Below are positions 16,712-24,685 of a stretch of 64,000 nt of DNA, piece by piece. Every line of letters starts with the position of its first letter. Positions within the stretch are counted from its first letter, which is position 1. Under the pieces are notes generated by a model, which worked only from the letters and a program-made list of their open reading frames with translations, did no database searches and was not told the origin of the DNA. The DNA is taken from assembly GCA_025463765.1 (NCBI GenBank), contig JAODBC010000033.1, positions 1-64,000 of the forward strand, given 5' to 3'. A program made the translations under genes and the position numbers. The DNA comes from Subtercola sp. (GTDB lineage: Bacteria; Actinomycetota; Actinomycetes; Actinomycetales; Microbacteriaceae).

Positions 16712-17091
16712 CCCTCAGACCACCCCCGTCACGCCGAGTCGGCCCCGTCACGCGCACCGACATCGTGCGCTTCGCTGGTGCCGGCGGAGACTTCAATCCC
16801 CTGCATCACGACCCGGAGGCCGCTCGCAGGGCTGGATTCGACGACGTTATCGCCATGGGGCAGTTTCAGGCGGGAGTTCTTGCCGGTTTTCTGACCGACT
16901 GGGTCGGGGTCGAGAATCTGCGCTCGCTCGAGGTGCGATTCGTCGCCCCCGTGCGGCTCGGTGACACCATCGAGGTGTCGGCGAAAGTGGGCTCCGCCGA
17001 ATCCGGCGTGACGCAGATCTCCCTCACGGCTTCGGCCGGCCCGACCATCGTCGTAACGGCCGAAGCCTCCGTCGCCGATCCGTCGTCGTGA
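16708..17091 (+). CDS. MaoC-family (R)-specific enoyl-CoA hydratase subunit
   Basis: 127 residues, single hot-dog domain. The catalytic hydratase motif is visible: FAGAGGDFNPLHHDPEAARRAGFDDVIAMG, with Asp (residue 28) and His (33) in the conserved D-x-N-x-x-H arrangement, followed by LEVRFVAPVRLGDTIEVS. It probably forms a heteromer with the preceding gene and hydrates an enoyl-CoA of the alicyclic pathway. Downstream lies an imperfect inverted repeat (17112-17126 with 17150-17164) before the convergent ligase gene. Confidence 0.88.
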   Translation: MTLRPPPSRRVGPVTRTDIVRFAGAGGDFNPLHHDPEAARRAGFDDVIAMGQFQAGVLAGFLTDWVGVENLRSLEVRFVAPVRLGDTIEVSAKVGSAESGVTQISLTASAGPTIVVTAEASVADPSS

Positions 17092-17175
17092 CCGCCGTGG
17101 CGAAAGCATCGTGTGGGCTCGAAGTGTGTGCTTCAGCGAGAGGAACCCGCACTTACGGCCCACAAGATGAGCCGC

Positions 17176-18822
17176 TCATCCGACCGCGGCGCGCTGACGC
17201 AGTTCGAACTTCTTGACCTTGCCGGTCGCGGTCGTCGGCAGTTCGTCGATGTAGATGAGGCGTTCGGGGCATTTGTGCGCCGCGATGTGTCGCTCGCCCT
17301 GCAAGAAGGCGGCGAGTTCGCCGACGGTCAGTCGTTCGTCTCCGGCGGCCACGATGAAGGCGCACACCTTCTCGCCCAGCCGTTCGTCGGGCATAGACAC
17401 GGCGGCGATCGCGGCAATCGCCGGATGGTAGGCGGCGTTCTCTTCGACCTCGCGCGCAGAAATGTTCAGGCCACCGCGAATGATCAGGTCTTTGATGCGC
17501 CCGGTGACGCGCAGGTAGCCGTCGGTGACCTTGCCCAGGTCGCCGCTGGCAAAGAATCCATCGGCCCCGATGGCGCCGGCGGTCTTCTGCGGGTCGTTCC
17601 AGTAGCCGAGCAGCAACCCGGGGCTTCGGAACACGATCTCGCCTTCGCTGCCGTCGGTGACGGCGGCACCCGACTCGTCGCGAATCTCGAGGGTCACCCC
17701 GTCTGCCGGGCGCCCATCTGACACCAGAGCTTTCTCGGCCGGGTCGTCGTGCTGCATCGCGGTGACGATCAGCGCCTCGCTGTTGCCGTAGACGGGCAGC
17801 GCGAGGCACCCGGGAGCGAGGTCTCGCCACGCACGCAACATCGACTCGGGAATCGGCGCGCCGGCGCTGGCCCAGACGCGCATGCTCGACATGTCGTGTG
17901 TGGGGTCGGCTTTCAGTGCACCGAGGGTCATCTGCAGAAACGGCGTGGCGCTCATGCTCACAGTCGTTTTGTATTCGGCGATGCGGTGCAGCGCGTCGTG
18001 CGGCTCCCACACGTCGACGAGATGGATGGACGCACCGTACAGCAGCGGCATCATGAGCCCTGCGGCGAGCCCCGTTGCGTGCGTGATCGGCGTCGGCATG
18101 AGCATCACGTCGTCTTGTGACAGCTGAAAGACGTCCACAGCCAAGCGCCGAGCGGTGAATGCCATGGTCGCGAAGGTGTGTTCGCAGCCCTTGGGCCGAG
18201 ACTCGGTTCCCGACGTGTAGATGATGGCGTGGGTGTCTTCTGACGATGGCCCGCGGCCGAGTTCAGCATCTGTCGGCACGTGCTCGCCGGCGATGAGTTC
18301 GTCGTACGAGAGCGTCGATGCCGAGCCTGCTCCGCGCACCACGATGACATTCTCGAGGGCCGGGGTGACTGCACGAATTCCCTCGATCATCGCGACGTAG
18401 TCGAAGTGGCGAAAGTTCGAGGTGACGATCGACATTTTCGCGCCCGAATTATCGATGACGAACTTCACTTCATCGTCTCGGTACACCGGCATCGTCGGCA
18501 CGAGAATCGCTCCGAGCCGGGCGAGAGCGAGGTAGATGACCGCGAACTCGTTCCAGTTCGGCAGCTGAACCTGCACGCGGGCGCCGTGGGTGATGCCGAG
18601 GTTCTTCAGCGACAGCGCCAGCCGGCGTGAACGGTCGTGCAGTTCGCCGCGGGTGAGCGAGCCGTATCCGTCGGTGAGGGCGATTTTGTCGGGGGCGGCG
18701 ATCGCAAGGTCGTCGACGTACGACGTGAGCGTGCCGGCATCCCACTGGCCACTGCTCTCGAACGCCTCGATCTGCTGCGGGGTGTAGCGGGCCAGGGCGT
18801 GGTTGGCTTCGGTAGTCGTCAT
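17176..18822 (-). CDS. Acyl-CoA ligase, cyclohexanecarboxylate-CoA ligase (AliA) candidate
   Basis: 548 residues from ATG at 18822 (GGTGA five bases upstream); an in-frame GTG at 18831 is an alternative. Class I adenylate-forming ligase with QVQLPNWNEFAVIYLALARLG, a variant P-loop YTSGTESRPKGCEHTF (ES replaces TG), VYGNSEA, GFFASGDLGKVTDGYLRVTGR, KDLIIRGGLNISAREVE, and the C-terminal Lys in TTATGKVKKF. The LPNW segment and the variant P-loop recall AliA-type ligases, but this is from memory. Its upstream region has the 33-bp near-palindrome at 18900-18932 with GGACAGACCA, tying it to the region A regulon. It is the best candidate for first activation of the ring acid. Confidence 0.78.
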   Translation of the reverse strand: MTTTEANHALARYTPQQIEAFESSGQWDAGTLTSYVDDLAIAAPDKIALTDGYGSLTRGELHDRSRRLALSLKNLGITHGARVQVQLPNWNEFAVIYLALARLGAILVPTMPVYRDDEVKFVIDNSGAKMSIVTSNFRHFDYVAMIEGIRAVTPALENVIVVRGAGSASTLSYDELIAGEHVPTDAELGRGPSSEDTHAIIYTSGTESRPKGCEHTFATMAFTARRLAVDVFQLSQDDVMLMPTPITHATGLAAGLMMPLLYGASIHLVDVWEPHDALHRIAEYKTTVSMSATPFLQMTLGALKADPTHDMSSMRVWASAGAPIPESMLRAWRDLAPGCLALPVYGNSEALIVTAMQHDDPAEKALVSDGRPADGVTLEIRDESGAAVTDGSEGEIVFRSPGLLLGYWNDPQKTAGAIGADGFFASGDLGKVTDGYLRVTGRIKDLIIRGGLNISAREVEENAAYHPAIAAIAAVSMPDERLGEKVCAFIVAAGDERLTVGELAAFLQGERHIAAHKCPERLIYIDELPTTATGKVKKFELRQRAAVG

Positions 18823-18899
18823 TGACTTCACCGACCTCTCGTTGTGGGTTCACGGCCGTCGGAGATTCACGACACTGTCGAACCAGCATCAGAGTACAT

Positions 18900-18932
18900 T
18901 TTTGGTCTGTCCATTGCAATGGATAACCAAAA
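18900..18932. promoter_or_regulatory. 33-bp near-perfect palindrome containing GGTCTGTCC
   Basis: Left arm TTTTGGTCTGTCCATTG (18900-18916) and right arm CAATGGATAACCAAAA (18917-18932) pair in 14 positions, broken only by the CTG/TA bases between the boxes. It lies 78-110 bp upstream of the ligase start. Read on the minus strand the box is GGACAGACCA, identical to the one at 19907-19916. Likely operator for the ligase. Confidence 0.65.
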
Positions 18933-18980
18933 GCATCGCTAGAATCCGCACCGACCGTTCAGACGGCGCCCTTGTCGCAC

Positions 18981-19886
18981 TCAGACGCTGCGCTGGGTCT
19001 TGCTGGCTTCAGACGCGGCCTGGCTGGCCGCGCGTACATCGGCCCAGTCCTGATCGCTGAGCGAGGTGAGGCCGGCGAAGGTCGCGGGGCCCGCGAGGCG
19101 CTGCCCGCCATCCATCGCGATGGTCTCGCCGGTGAGGTAGTCGCACGCGTCAGAGAGCAGAAAGATCGTCAGCGCCGCAAGCTCTTCGATGGTGCCCACA
19201 CGCTTCATCGGAATCTGGTCGGGTTGTGTCGCGCCGACGGCACTGCTGCCGGTGGGGCTGAGCATCTCCCAGGCGTAGTCGGTGGGAATCGGGCCGGGAG
19301 CCAGGGCGTTCAGCCGAATGCCGTACCGAGCCCACTCGACGGCGAGCGACATGGTCATGGCGTGCACGGCCGCCTTCGCCATGGCGGAGGGAACAACGAA
19401 GGCCGAGCCCGTCCACACCCAGGTGGTGAGCGTCGAGAGCACGCAGCCCGGAAGGCCGTCTGCGATCCAGCGCTTTCCCGCGGCATGAGTGGTGTTGAAC
19501 GACCCGTTCATCACCGTCGAGCTCACCGCCTCGAACGCCCGTGAGCTGAGGCTCGCGGTGGGAGCGATGAAGTTTCCGGCGGCGTTGTTGATCACGCTCG
19601 TCAGGGGGCCGTGCTCGTGCCAGATCACGCCCATGGCGTCATCGACGAGATCGGCCTTTCGAACATCCACTGCCTGGCAGAACACGAGACCGTCACGACC
19701 ACCGGATGCCTCGGCCGCCGCCTCTTCGAGCACAGCGATTCGGCGGCCCCACAGGTGCACCTCGGCACCGTGATCGACGAGGTGTTTGGCCACGCCTCTG
19801 CCGAGCCCCGTGCCGCCGCCGGTGATGAGGATGCGCTTGCCCGCCAGAACATCGGGGGCGAAGATCGACTTCTTCGACGTTGTCAT
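18981..19886 (-). CDS. SDR of the 2,4-dienoyl-CoA reductase type
   Basis: 301 residues. NAD(P)-binding TGGGTGLGRG, NNAAGNFIAPT, then STLTTWVWTGSAFVVPSAMAKAAV. The Tyr of the classical YxxxK pair is replaced by Ser (PSAMAK), exactly as in 2,4-dienoyl-CoA reductases, and the following AVEWARYGIRLNALAPGPI is typical of that group. A dienoyl-CoA reductase would let partially unsaturated rings or chains enter the pathway. ATG at 19886 has no clear ribosome-binding site; the operator at 19888-19918 lies immediately before it, which may mean a very short leader. Confidence 0.83.
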   Translation of the reverse strand: MTTSKKSIFAPDVLAGKRILITGGGTGLGRGVAKHLVDHGAEVHLWGRRIAVLEEAAAEASGGRDGLVFCQAVDVRKADLVDDAMGVIWHEHGPLTSVINNAAGNFIAPTASLSSRAFEAVSSTVMNGSFNTTHAAGKRWIADGLPGCVLSTLTTWVWTGSAFVVPSAMAKAAVHAMTMSLAVEWARYGIRLNALAPGPIPTDYAWEMLSPTGSSAVGATQPDQIPMKRVGTIEELAALTIFLLSDACDYLTGETIAMDGGQRLAGPATFAGLTSLSDQDWADVRAASQAASEASKTQRSV

Positions 19887-19887
19887 A

Positions 19888-19918
19888 TTGGACTTACCGT
19901 ATCAACGGACAGACCATT
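19888..19918 (-). promoter_or_regulatory. 31-bp operator/promoter element, copy 2
   Basis: Plus-strand reading TTGGACTTACC, then GTATCAAC, then GGACAGACCATT. It differs at three positions from the element at 11118-11148. It sits directly before the dienoyl-CoA-reductase-like gene; on the coding strand TTGATACGG between the boxes may be the -10. Confidence 0.6.
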
Positions 19919-19956
19919 GCGGCCAGAGGCTGTTCGTTGAGGCGAGACAATGGAGT

Positions 19957-20664
19957 ATGCCGACTTCTGCCCCGCGCCCGCGTGAAAACGACGACCTCGA
20001 GCGGCGGCGTGCCGCCGCAGTCGATCTGGCCGATGCCCTGAGGCAGGCGAACATCGTGTTGACGGGTGTCGACGCCACCGCAGAGCAGCTGGCATCGGCG
20101 GCGGGCGCCGTTCGTAGTGCCATCGGTGTTCTCGGCGACATCGTTCGGCCGTTGAACGAAGTATCGCCGTTCGACGATCTCGCCGAGGGCAAGCGCTTCT
20201 TCAGCCCTGTCATCGGGGCGGGCAACCCCATGTCGCCGCCGCTCACCTTCGAGACGACGCCGCAAGGCGTCGAGGCGCGCGGCACTTTCGACCGCCGATT
20301 CGAAGGGCCTCCCGGGTTCGTGCACGGCGGTATCTCGGCGCTGCTCTTCGATGAGCTGCTGGGCACCGCCATGGCACGGGCCGGGCGCTGGGGCATGACG
20401 GCTCAGCTGACCGTCGACTATCGGCGCGCTCTGCCGCTCGACACCGAATTGACGATGAAGGCGACGGTCTCGTCGGCAGAGGGCCGCAAGACGTGGATCG
20501 AGGGCAGCATCACCGTCTCGTCGCAGCCCGATGTCGTCTTCGCCACCGCATCGGCCTTGTTCATCGAACCTCGACAGTCGACCCGAGAGCAGTACTTCGG
20601 TTCACTCGTCGATGAGAACGGTGCGAGCCTGACCGACGATCTCACCAAACGATTGATGGACTGA
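19957..20664 (+). CDS. PaaI-like hot-dog thioesterase
   Basis: 235 residues from ATG at 19957 (MPTSAPRPREN). A helical N-terminal part of about 85 residues precedes a hot-dog domain with FDRRFEGPPGFVHGGISALLFDELLGTAM, the PaaI/YbgC-type signature containing HGG and the helix Asp/Glu. It would hydrolyse an acyl-CoA, perhaps to relieve CoA sequestration by dead-end esters. Transcribed away from the dienoyl-CoA-reductase-like gene and towards the hydratase at 20774. Confidence 0.78.
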   Translation: MPTSAPRPRENDDLERRRAAAVDLADALRQANIVLTGVDATAEQLASAAGAVRSAIGVLGDIVRPLNEVSPFDDLAEGKRFFSPVIGAGNPMSPPLTFETTPQGVEARGTFDRRFEGPPGFVHGGISALLFDELLGTAMARAGRWGMTAQLTVDYRRALPLDTELTMKATVSSAEGRKTWIEGSITVSSQPDVVFATASALFIEPRQSTREQYFGSLVDENGASLTDDLTKRLMD

Positions 20665-20714
20665 GCGACGCGACGCACGACCGCCTTCGCGGGCCGCCTA
20701 CGCTGGCCCAAGGT

Positions 20715-20752
20715 TTGACGATCGAGGTAAATGATCTTATTATCAGACCAAA
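20715..20752 (+). promoter_or_regulatory. Sigma70-type promoter with overlapping TTATCAGACCAA operator
   Basis: TTGACG (20715-20720), a 17-base spacer, and TATTAT (20738-20743) form a good vegetative promoter in front of the hydratase at 20774. TTATCAGACCAAA (20740-20752) overlaps the -10 and keeps one half (GACCAA) of the palindrome at 16271-16283. Binding there would block transcription. Confidence 0.65.
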
Positions 20753-20773
20753 CCGTCGAGGGAGACTCTGAGC

Positions 20774-21562
20774 ATGAACGACGAAGCCCGGCCCATTCTG
20801 CTCGAAATCACCGACGGTATGGCGGTGATCACGCTGAACCGGGACTCCAAGTATAACGCGATGTCGATGGACCTCGCCGTCGGGCTGTTCGCCGCTGTCA
20901 CTGACATCGCCGCGCGACCTGACGTCGGAGTCGTGCTGATCGAGGCTCGCGGGCCCGCGTTCTGCGCGGGAGGAGACCTCGACGGCATCTCTGAGGCGGT
21001 CGATCGCCGCGAGTACATGACCGAGTTGGCTGTGCAGCTGCACGGTGCGTTCGGCCTGCTCGCCAGCCTGCCCGTCGTCGTCGTGGTCGCGGTTCACGGC
21101 GTCGTCGCCGGGGGAGGCGTCGGCATGATGCTGGCCGGCGACCTCATCATCGCGGGCGAAGACTCCACGTTTTTCTCTGCTTACGACCGCCTGGGGTTCA
21201 CGCCCGATTGCGGTGTCAGTGCGCGGCTCCCGGCTGCCGTCGGTGTGCAGCGGGCGCTGCAGTTCTCGGTGGGCGGTCGCAAACTCACCGCTCAGGATGC
21301 CCTGGCCTGGGGGCTGGTGACCGAGGTCGTTCCCGCGGCAGAGGTCGAGACTCGGGCGCGCCAAGTCGCACGCCGCGTGCTTGAGAGCGCACCCCGTGCG
21401 CTGGGGCAGACGCGCATGCTGCTCAGAACCTCGGGCGGCAGATCTTGTCAGCAGAACCTCGACCTCGAGGCCGAGACGATCGTCGCGCTGAGTTCAGAAG
21501 ACGAGTCGTCGAGCTTGTTCGAGACAGTTGTCCGGGCCCGGCTTGCGTCGCGCCGGGGGTGA
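20774..21562 (+). CDS. Enoyl-CoA hydratase/isomerase family protein
   Basis: 262 residues, crotonase fold. Oxyanion segments GPAFCAGGDLDGIS and VVAGGGVGMMLAGDLIIAG are present, then YDRLGFTPDCGVSARLP. Here Asp follows TP where hydratases carry the second catalytic Glu (IPGAGG), so this may be an isomerase or specialised hydratase rather than a standard 2-enoyl hydratase. It has its own promoter and region A operator. It could isomerise double bonds of a ring acyl-CoA; the function is not fixed by sequence. Confidence 0.82.
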   Translation: MNDEARPILLEITDGMAVITLNRDSKYNAMSMDLAVGLFAAVTDIAARPDVGVVLIEARGPAFCAGGDLDGISEAVDRREYMTELAVQLHGAFGLLASLPVVVVVAVHGVVAGGGVGMMLAGDLIIAGEDSTFFSAYDRLGFTPDCGVSARLPAAVGVQRALQFSVGGRKLTAQDALAWGLVTEVVPAAEVETRARQVARRVLESAPRALGQTRMLLRTSGGRSCQQNLDLEAETIVALSSEDESSSLFETVVRARLASRRG

Positions 21563-21568
21563 GCCCGC

Positions 21569-22456
21569 TCAGAACTGCCAGGGGTAGGGCCCCCAGTCGG
21601 GCTCGCGCTTTTCGAGGAACGAATCGCGGCCCTCGACGGCTTCGTCTGTTCCGTATGCGAGGCGGGTCGCTTCGCCGGCGAACAACTGCTGACCGACCAG
21701 GCCGTCGTCGACGGCGTTGAACGAGAATTTGAGCATACGGATCGACGTCGGCGACTTCGTCAGAATGGTGTTCGCCCAGGCATACGCCGTCGTCTCCAAC
21801 TCGGCATGCGGCACGACTGCGTTGATCGCGCCCATTTCGTACGCCCGCTGAGCGCTGTACTCCTGGCCCAGAAAGAAGATCTCGCGGGCGAATTTCTGGC
21901 CCACCTGCCGTGCCAGATAGGCGCTTCCGTACCCGCCGTCGAACGAGCCGACGTTCGCGTCGGTCTGCTTGAACTTGCCGTGCTCGGCGCTCGCGATGGT
22001 GAGATCGCAGGTGACGTGCAGCGAGTGACCCCCGCCCGCGGCCCAGCCGGGAACAACCGCGATCACTACCTTGGGCATGAACCGAATCAGGCGCTGCACC
22101 TCGAGAATGTGCAGTCGGCCCGTCGAGTGCGTGCCGTCTTTGTACTGGTAGCCGTCGCGGCCGCGGATGCGCTGGTCGCCCCCGGAGCAGAACGCCCAGT
22201 TGCCGTCTTTCGGGCTAGGCCCGTTGCCGGTCAGCAGAATGACCCCGATGCGGGTGTTCTGGCGGGAGTCTTCAAGCACGCGGAACAGTTCGTCGACCGA
22301 TTGCGGGCGAAAAGCGTTCAGTACCTCCGGGCGGTTGAAGGCGACGCGGGCCACCCTCCCGGCGCGGTCGTGGTGGTAGGTGATGTCGGTGAGGTCGGCG
22401 AAGCCGTCGACGGGCATCCACACCGACTCGTCGAAGAGTTCAGATATCTGGGTCAT
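21569..22456 (-). CDS. menB: 1,4-dihydroxy-2-naphthoyl-CoA synthase (MenB)
   Basis: 295 residues. Menaquinone ring-closing Claisen enzyme. Diagnostic segments: NRPEVLNAFRPQSVDELF, CSGGDQRIRGRDGYQY, RLIRFMPKVVIAVVPGWAAGGGHSLH, CDLTIASAEHGKFKQTDANVGSFDGGYGSAYLAR, QEYSAQRAYEMGAIN, and the tail FLEKREPDWGPYPWQF. This is the classical MenB signature rather than BadI. No other men gene is in the window. It is convergent with the hydratase at 20774 (6 bp apart) and follows a crotonase at 22485 on the same strand. Confidence 0.93.
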   Translation of the reverse strand: MTQISELFDESVWMPVDGFADLTDITYHHDRAGRVARVAFNRPEVLNAFRPQSVDELFRVLEDSRQNTRIGVILLTGNGPSPKDGNWAFCSGGDQRIRGRDGYQYKDGTHSTGRLHILEVQRLIRFMPKVVIAVVPGWAAGGGHSLHVTCDLTIASAEHGKFKQTDANVGSFDGGYGSAYLARQVGQKFAREIFFLGQEYSAQRAYEMGAINAVVPHAELETTAYAWANTILTKSPTSIRMLKFSFNAVDDGLVGQQLFAGEATRLAYGTDEAVEGRDSFLEKREPDWGPYPWQF

Positions 22457-22484
22457 TACGACAGCTTAGATTCACCGGGCGGCT

Positions 22485-23291
22485 TCACTGGCCCGTGAAG
22501 TCCGGCGCGCGCTTGTCGAGAAAAGCGGCCAGCGCTTCGGGCATGTCTGCTGTGCGCGTGAGAAGAGCTTGTCCGCGGTTCTCCAATTCCATCGCCGCCG
22601 CGTACGAACCGATTTCGGCATTCGCTTGCAGGGCCCGTTTCGACAGTGCCACGCCGCTCGGTGAATTCGAGCAGATCAGTTCGGCCATCGCTTCCGCGTC
22701 GGCCAAGAGCTGCCCATCGGCGCTGACGGAATTCACCAGGCCGATTCTGGCGGCCTCCGAAGCCCCCACCAGTCTGCCCGTGAAGGCGATCTCGGCGGCG
22801 ACACCCGGCCCCACCAGACGCGGCAGCAACCACGAGGCGCCGAGATCGCCCACAGAGAGCCCGATGCGAACAAAAGCGGCGTTGAAGCGAGCCGACGGCG
22901 ACGCGAGGCGAATGTCGGCGGCGAGAGCCAGAGAGAGTCCGCCTCCTGCCGCGACCCCGTTCACGGCGGCGATCACGGGTACTCGCACCGATCGGATGCC
23001 TGTGAGCGCTCGAGCGGCACGCTCTTGCAGTTCGAGAAAGTCCATGGCCGACATGACCGAGAGCTGCTGCGCCTCGTCTGTGTCGTAACCCGCGCAGAAC
23101 GCTCTGCCGGCGCCGGTCAGAATGAGCACCCGAGCGCTGCGGTCTGCGGTCACGGCCCTGGCGAGCAGATCGAACTCGTCGAACATGCTCGACGTCATCG
23201 CGTTCATCCGATCGGGCCGATTGAGCACCACGGTCACGATGCCAGACTCCGATCGGCTGACGGCGAGTGTTTCGAAAGCGGGGTAGGTCAT
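22485..23291 (-). CDS. Enoyl-CoA hydratase
   Basis: 268 residues from ATG at 23291 (MTYPAFETL). Crotonase fold with AGRAFCAGYDTDEAQ, AAGGGLSLALAADIRLAS and FVRIGLSVGDLGASWLLPRLVG; the positions of the catalytic Glu pair hold less typical residues (R-I-G-L, D-L-G), so catalysis may be isomerase-like. It lies 59 bp behind the thiolase at 23351, with which it is probably co-transcribed, and 28 bp ahead of menB. Confidence 0.8.
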   Translation of the reverse strand: MTYPAFETLAVSRSESGIVTVVLNRPDRMNAMTSSMFDEFDLLARAVTADRSARVLILTGAGRAFCAGYDTDEAQQLSVMSAMDFLELQERAARALTGIRSVRVPVIAAVNGVAAGGGLSLALAADIRLASPSARFNAAFVRIGLSVGDLGASWLLPRLVGPGVAAEIAFTGRLVGASEAARIGLVNSVSADGQLLADAEAMAELICSNSPSGVALSKRALQANAEIGSYAAAMELENRGQALLTRTADMPEALAAFLDKRAPDFTGQ

Positions 23292-23350
23292 GGCGACTCC
23301 AAGAACGGGCGAATGGGCTGACGGCAGAGAACGGTCGTGAGAAGAGCCGG

Positions 23351-24547
23351 TTAGGGAACGCGGATGATCAGGGCGTCGCCTTGACCGCCGCCGCCACACA
23401 GAGCGGCAGCACCGAGGCCGCCGCCGCGCCGTTTGAGTTCGAGCGCGAGAGTCAGAACCAGGCGCGCGCCGCTCATGCCCACCGGGTGGCCCAGGGCGAT
23501 GGCGCCGCCGTTCACGTTCACGATGTCGGGGTCGACCCGCAGCTGGCTCATCGAGCCGAGCGCCACGCCTGCGAAGGCCTCGTTGATTTCGATCAGGTCG
23601 AGGTCGGCTGCGGTCAACGAGCCGGCCCCGAGCGCCGAGGCATGCGCCAGGGCATTCTCGATCGCGCCGGCGGGCTGCAAGACGAGTGACGGATCGGGGC
23701 CGCCCACCGAGCCGTAGCTCACGATCTCGGCGAGCCACTCGAGGCCCTGTCGTTCGGCCTCCTCTTTCTGCATGACGACGAGGGCGGCACCACCGTCAGA
23801 GAGCTGCGACGACGATCCGGCGGTGATTGTGCCGTCGGGCAGAAAGGCGGGCCGCAGTTTCGAGAGGCTCTCGACGGTGGTTGCAGGCCGTACGCCCTCG
23901 TCGTCGACGACGTCGGTGACGCCGGCGCGCGTCGTGACAGCAACGTTGACGAGTTCGTCGGCGAACCGGCCGTCGATGCGCGCCGCGCTCGCGCGGGTAT
24001 GCGAGAGTGCTGCGAACTCGTCGAGCTGCGTACGCGTGAAATGGAAGGGCCGTTGGTACTTCTCGGTCGCCAGGCCCATGATGTCACCATCGATTCCGCA
24101 GATCAGCGCGTCTCGGTCGAGCGCGTCTTCGAGGTCGGCCCGACCGTACTTCAGGCCGGCGCGCACGCCCCGCTCGAGATACGGCGCGTTCGACATCGAT
24201 TCGAAGCCGCCCGCTAGAACGGTGCGGTACTGGCCGGCCCGGATGAACGCGTCGGCCGTCGCGATAGCAGTGAGCCCTGACAGGCAGAGCTTGTTGAGCG
24301 TCGTCGCCGGCACATCCAGCGGCAGGCCCCCTGCGACGGCGGCCAGGCGGGCGGGGTTGGGCCCGACTCCAGCCTGAACCACATTGCCGAGAAACGCGGC
24401 CTCGAAGGACTCGACCGGTACGCCGGAGCGTTCGATCGCCGCGCGGATGGCAATGCCGCCCAGCTCGGGTGCGGTGAGGGTCGAGAGCGCACCCAAGAGT
24501 TTGCCGATCGGAGTCCGTGCTCCTGAGACGATGACGCTGGTTGCCAT
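23351..24547 (-). CDS. Acetyl-CoA C-acyltransferase (thiolase)
   Basis: 398 residues. Nucleophilic Cys in [16 protein letters not shown], the reading [26 protein letters not shown], the active His in [16 protein letters not shown], and the second Cys in [18 protein letters not shown] lies just before the ATG. A degradative or biosynthetic thiolase; closest in style to acetoacetyl-CoA/beta-ketoadipyl thiolases. Divergent from the valine operon. Confidence 0.92.
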   Translation of the reverse strand: MATSVIVSGARTPIGKLLGALSTLTAPELGGIAIRAAIERSGVPVESFEAAFLGNVVQAGVGPNPARLAAVAGGLPLDVPATTLNKLCLSGLTAIATADAFIRAGQYRTVLAGGFESMSNAPYLERGVRAGLKYGRADLEDALDRDALICGIDGDIMGLATEKYQRPFHFTRTQLDEFAALSHTRASAARIDGRFADELVNVAVTTRAGVTDVVDDEGVRPATTVESLSKLRPAFLPDGTITAGSSSQLSDGGAALVVMQKEEAERQGLEWLAEIVSYGSVGGPDPSLVLQPAGAIENALAHASALGAGSLTAADLDLIEINEAFAGVALGSMSQLRVDPDIVNVNGGAIALGHPVGMSGARLVLTLALELKRRGGGLGAAALCGGGGQGDALIIRVP

Positions 24548-24685
24548 ACGGCACCTCCCTGTGCGAAGTTCACGCTATCCAATGGTACTGCTAGCAGATA
24601 CAACTAAGACCTAGTAAATAGTCTCCATTCCTACTATATTGAAATCAACGTGCACCACGGTGGTGGCGGGTGAGGAAGAGGCTTC
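24548..24685. promoter_or_regulatory. Divergent promoter region (thiolase / mmsA operon)
   Basis: 138 bp, AT-rich around 24580-24650. Leftward candidate: TTGTAT, 18 bases, GATAGC on the minus strand. Rightward: ACTATATTGA near 24633-24642 could be a -10, without a clear -35. A 10-bp palindrome CTGCTAGCAG (24588-24597) is present. None of the region A operator boxes occurs here. Confidence 0.4.

Noticed and set aside
17112-17164. Imperfect inverted repeat between convergent genes
   Set aside because: Four mismatches and a 23-base loop; too weak to be listed as a terminator.
24588-24597. Palindrome CTGCTAGCAG before the thiolase gene
   Set aside because: Only 10 bp and I found no second copy at other starts; not enough to call an operator.
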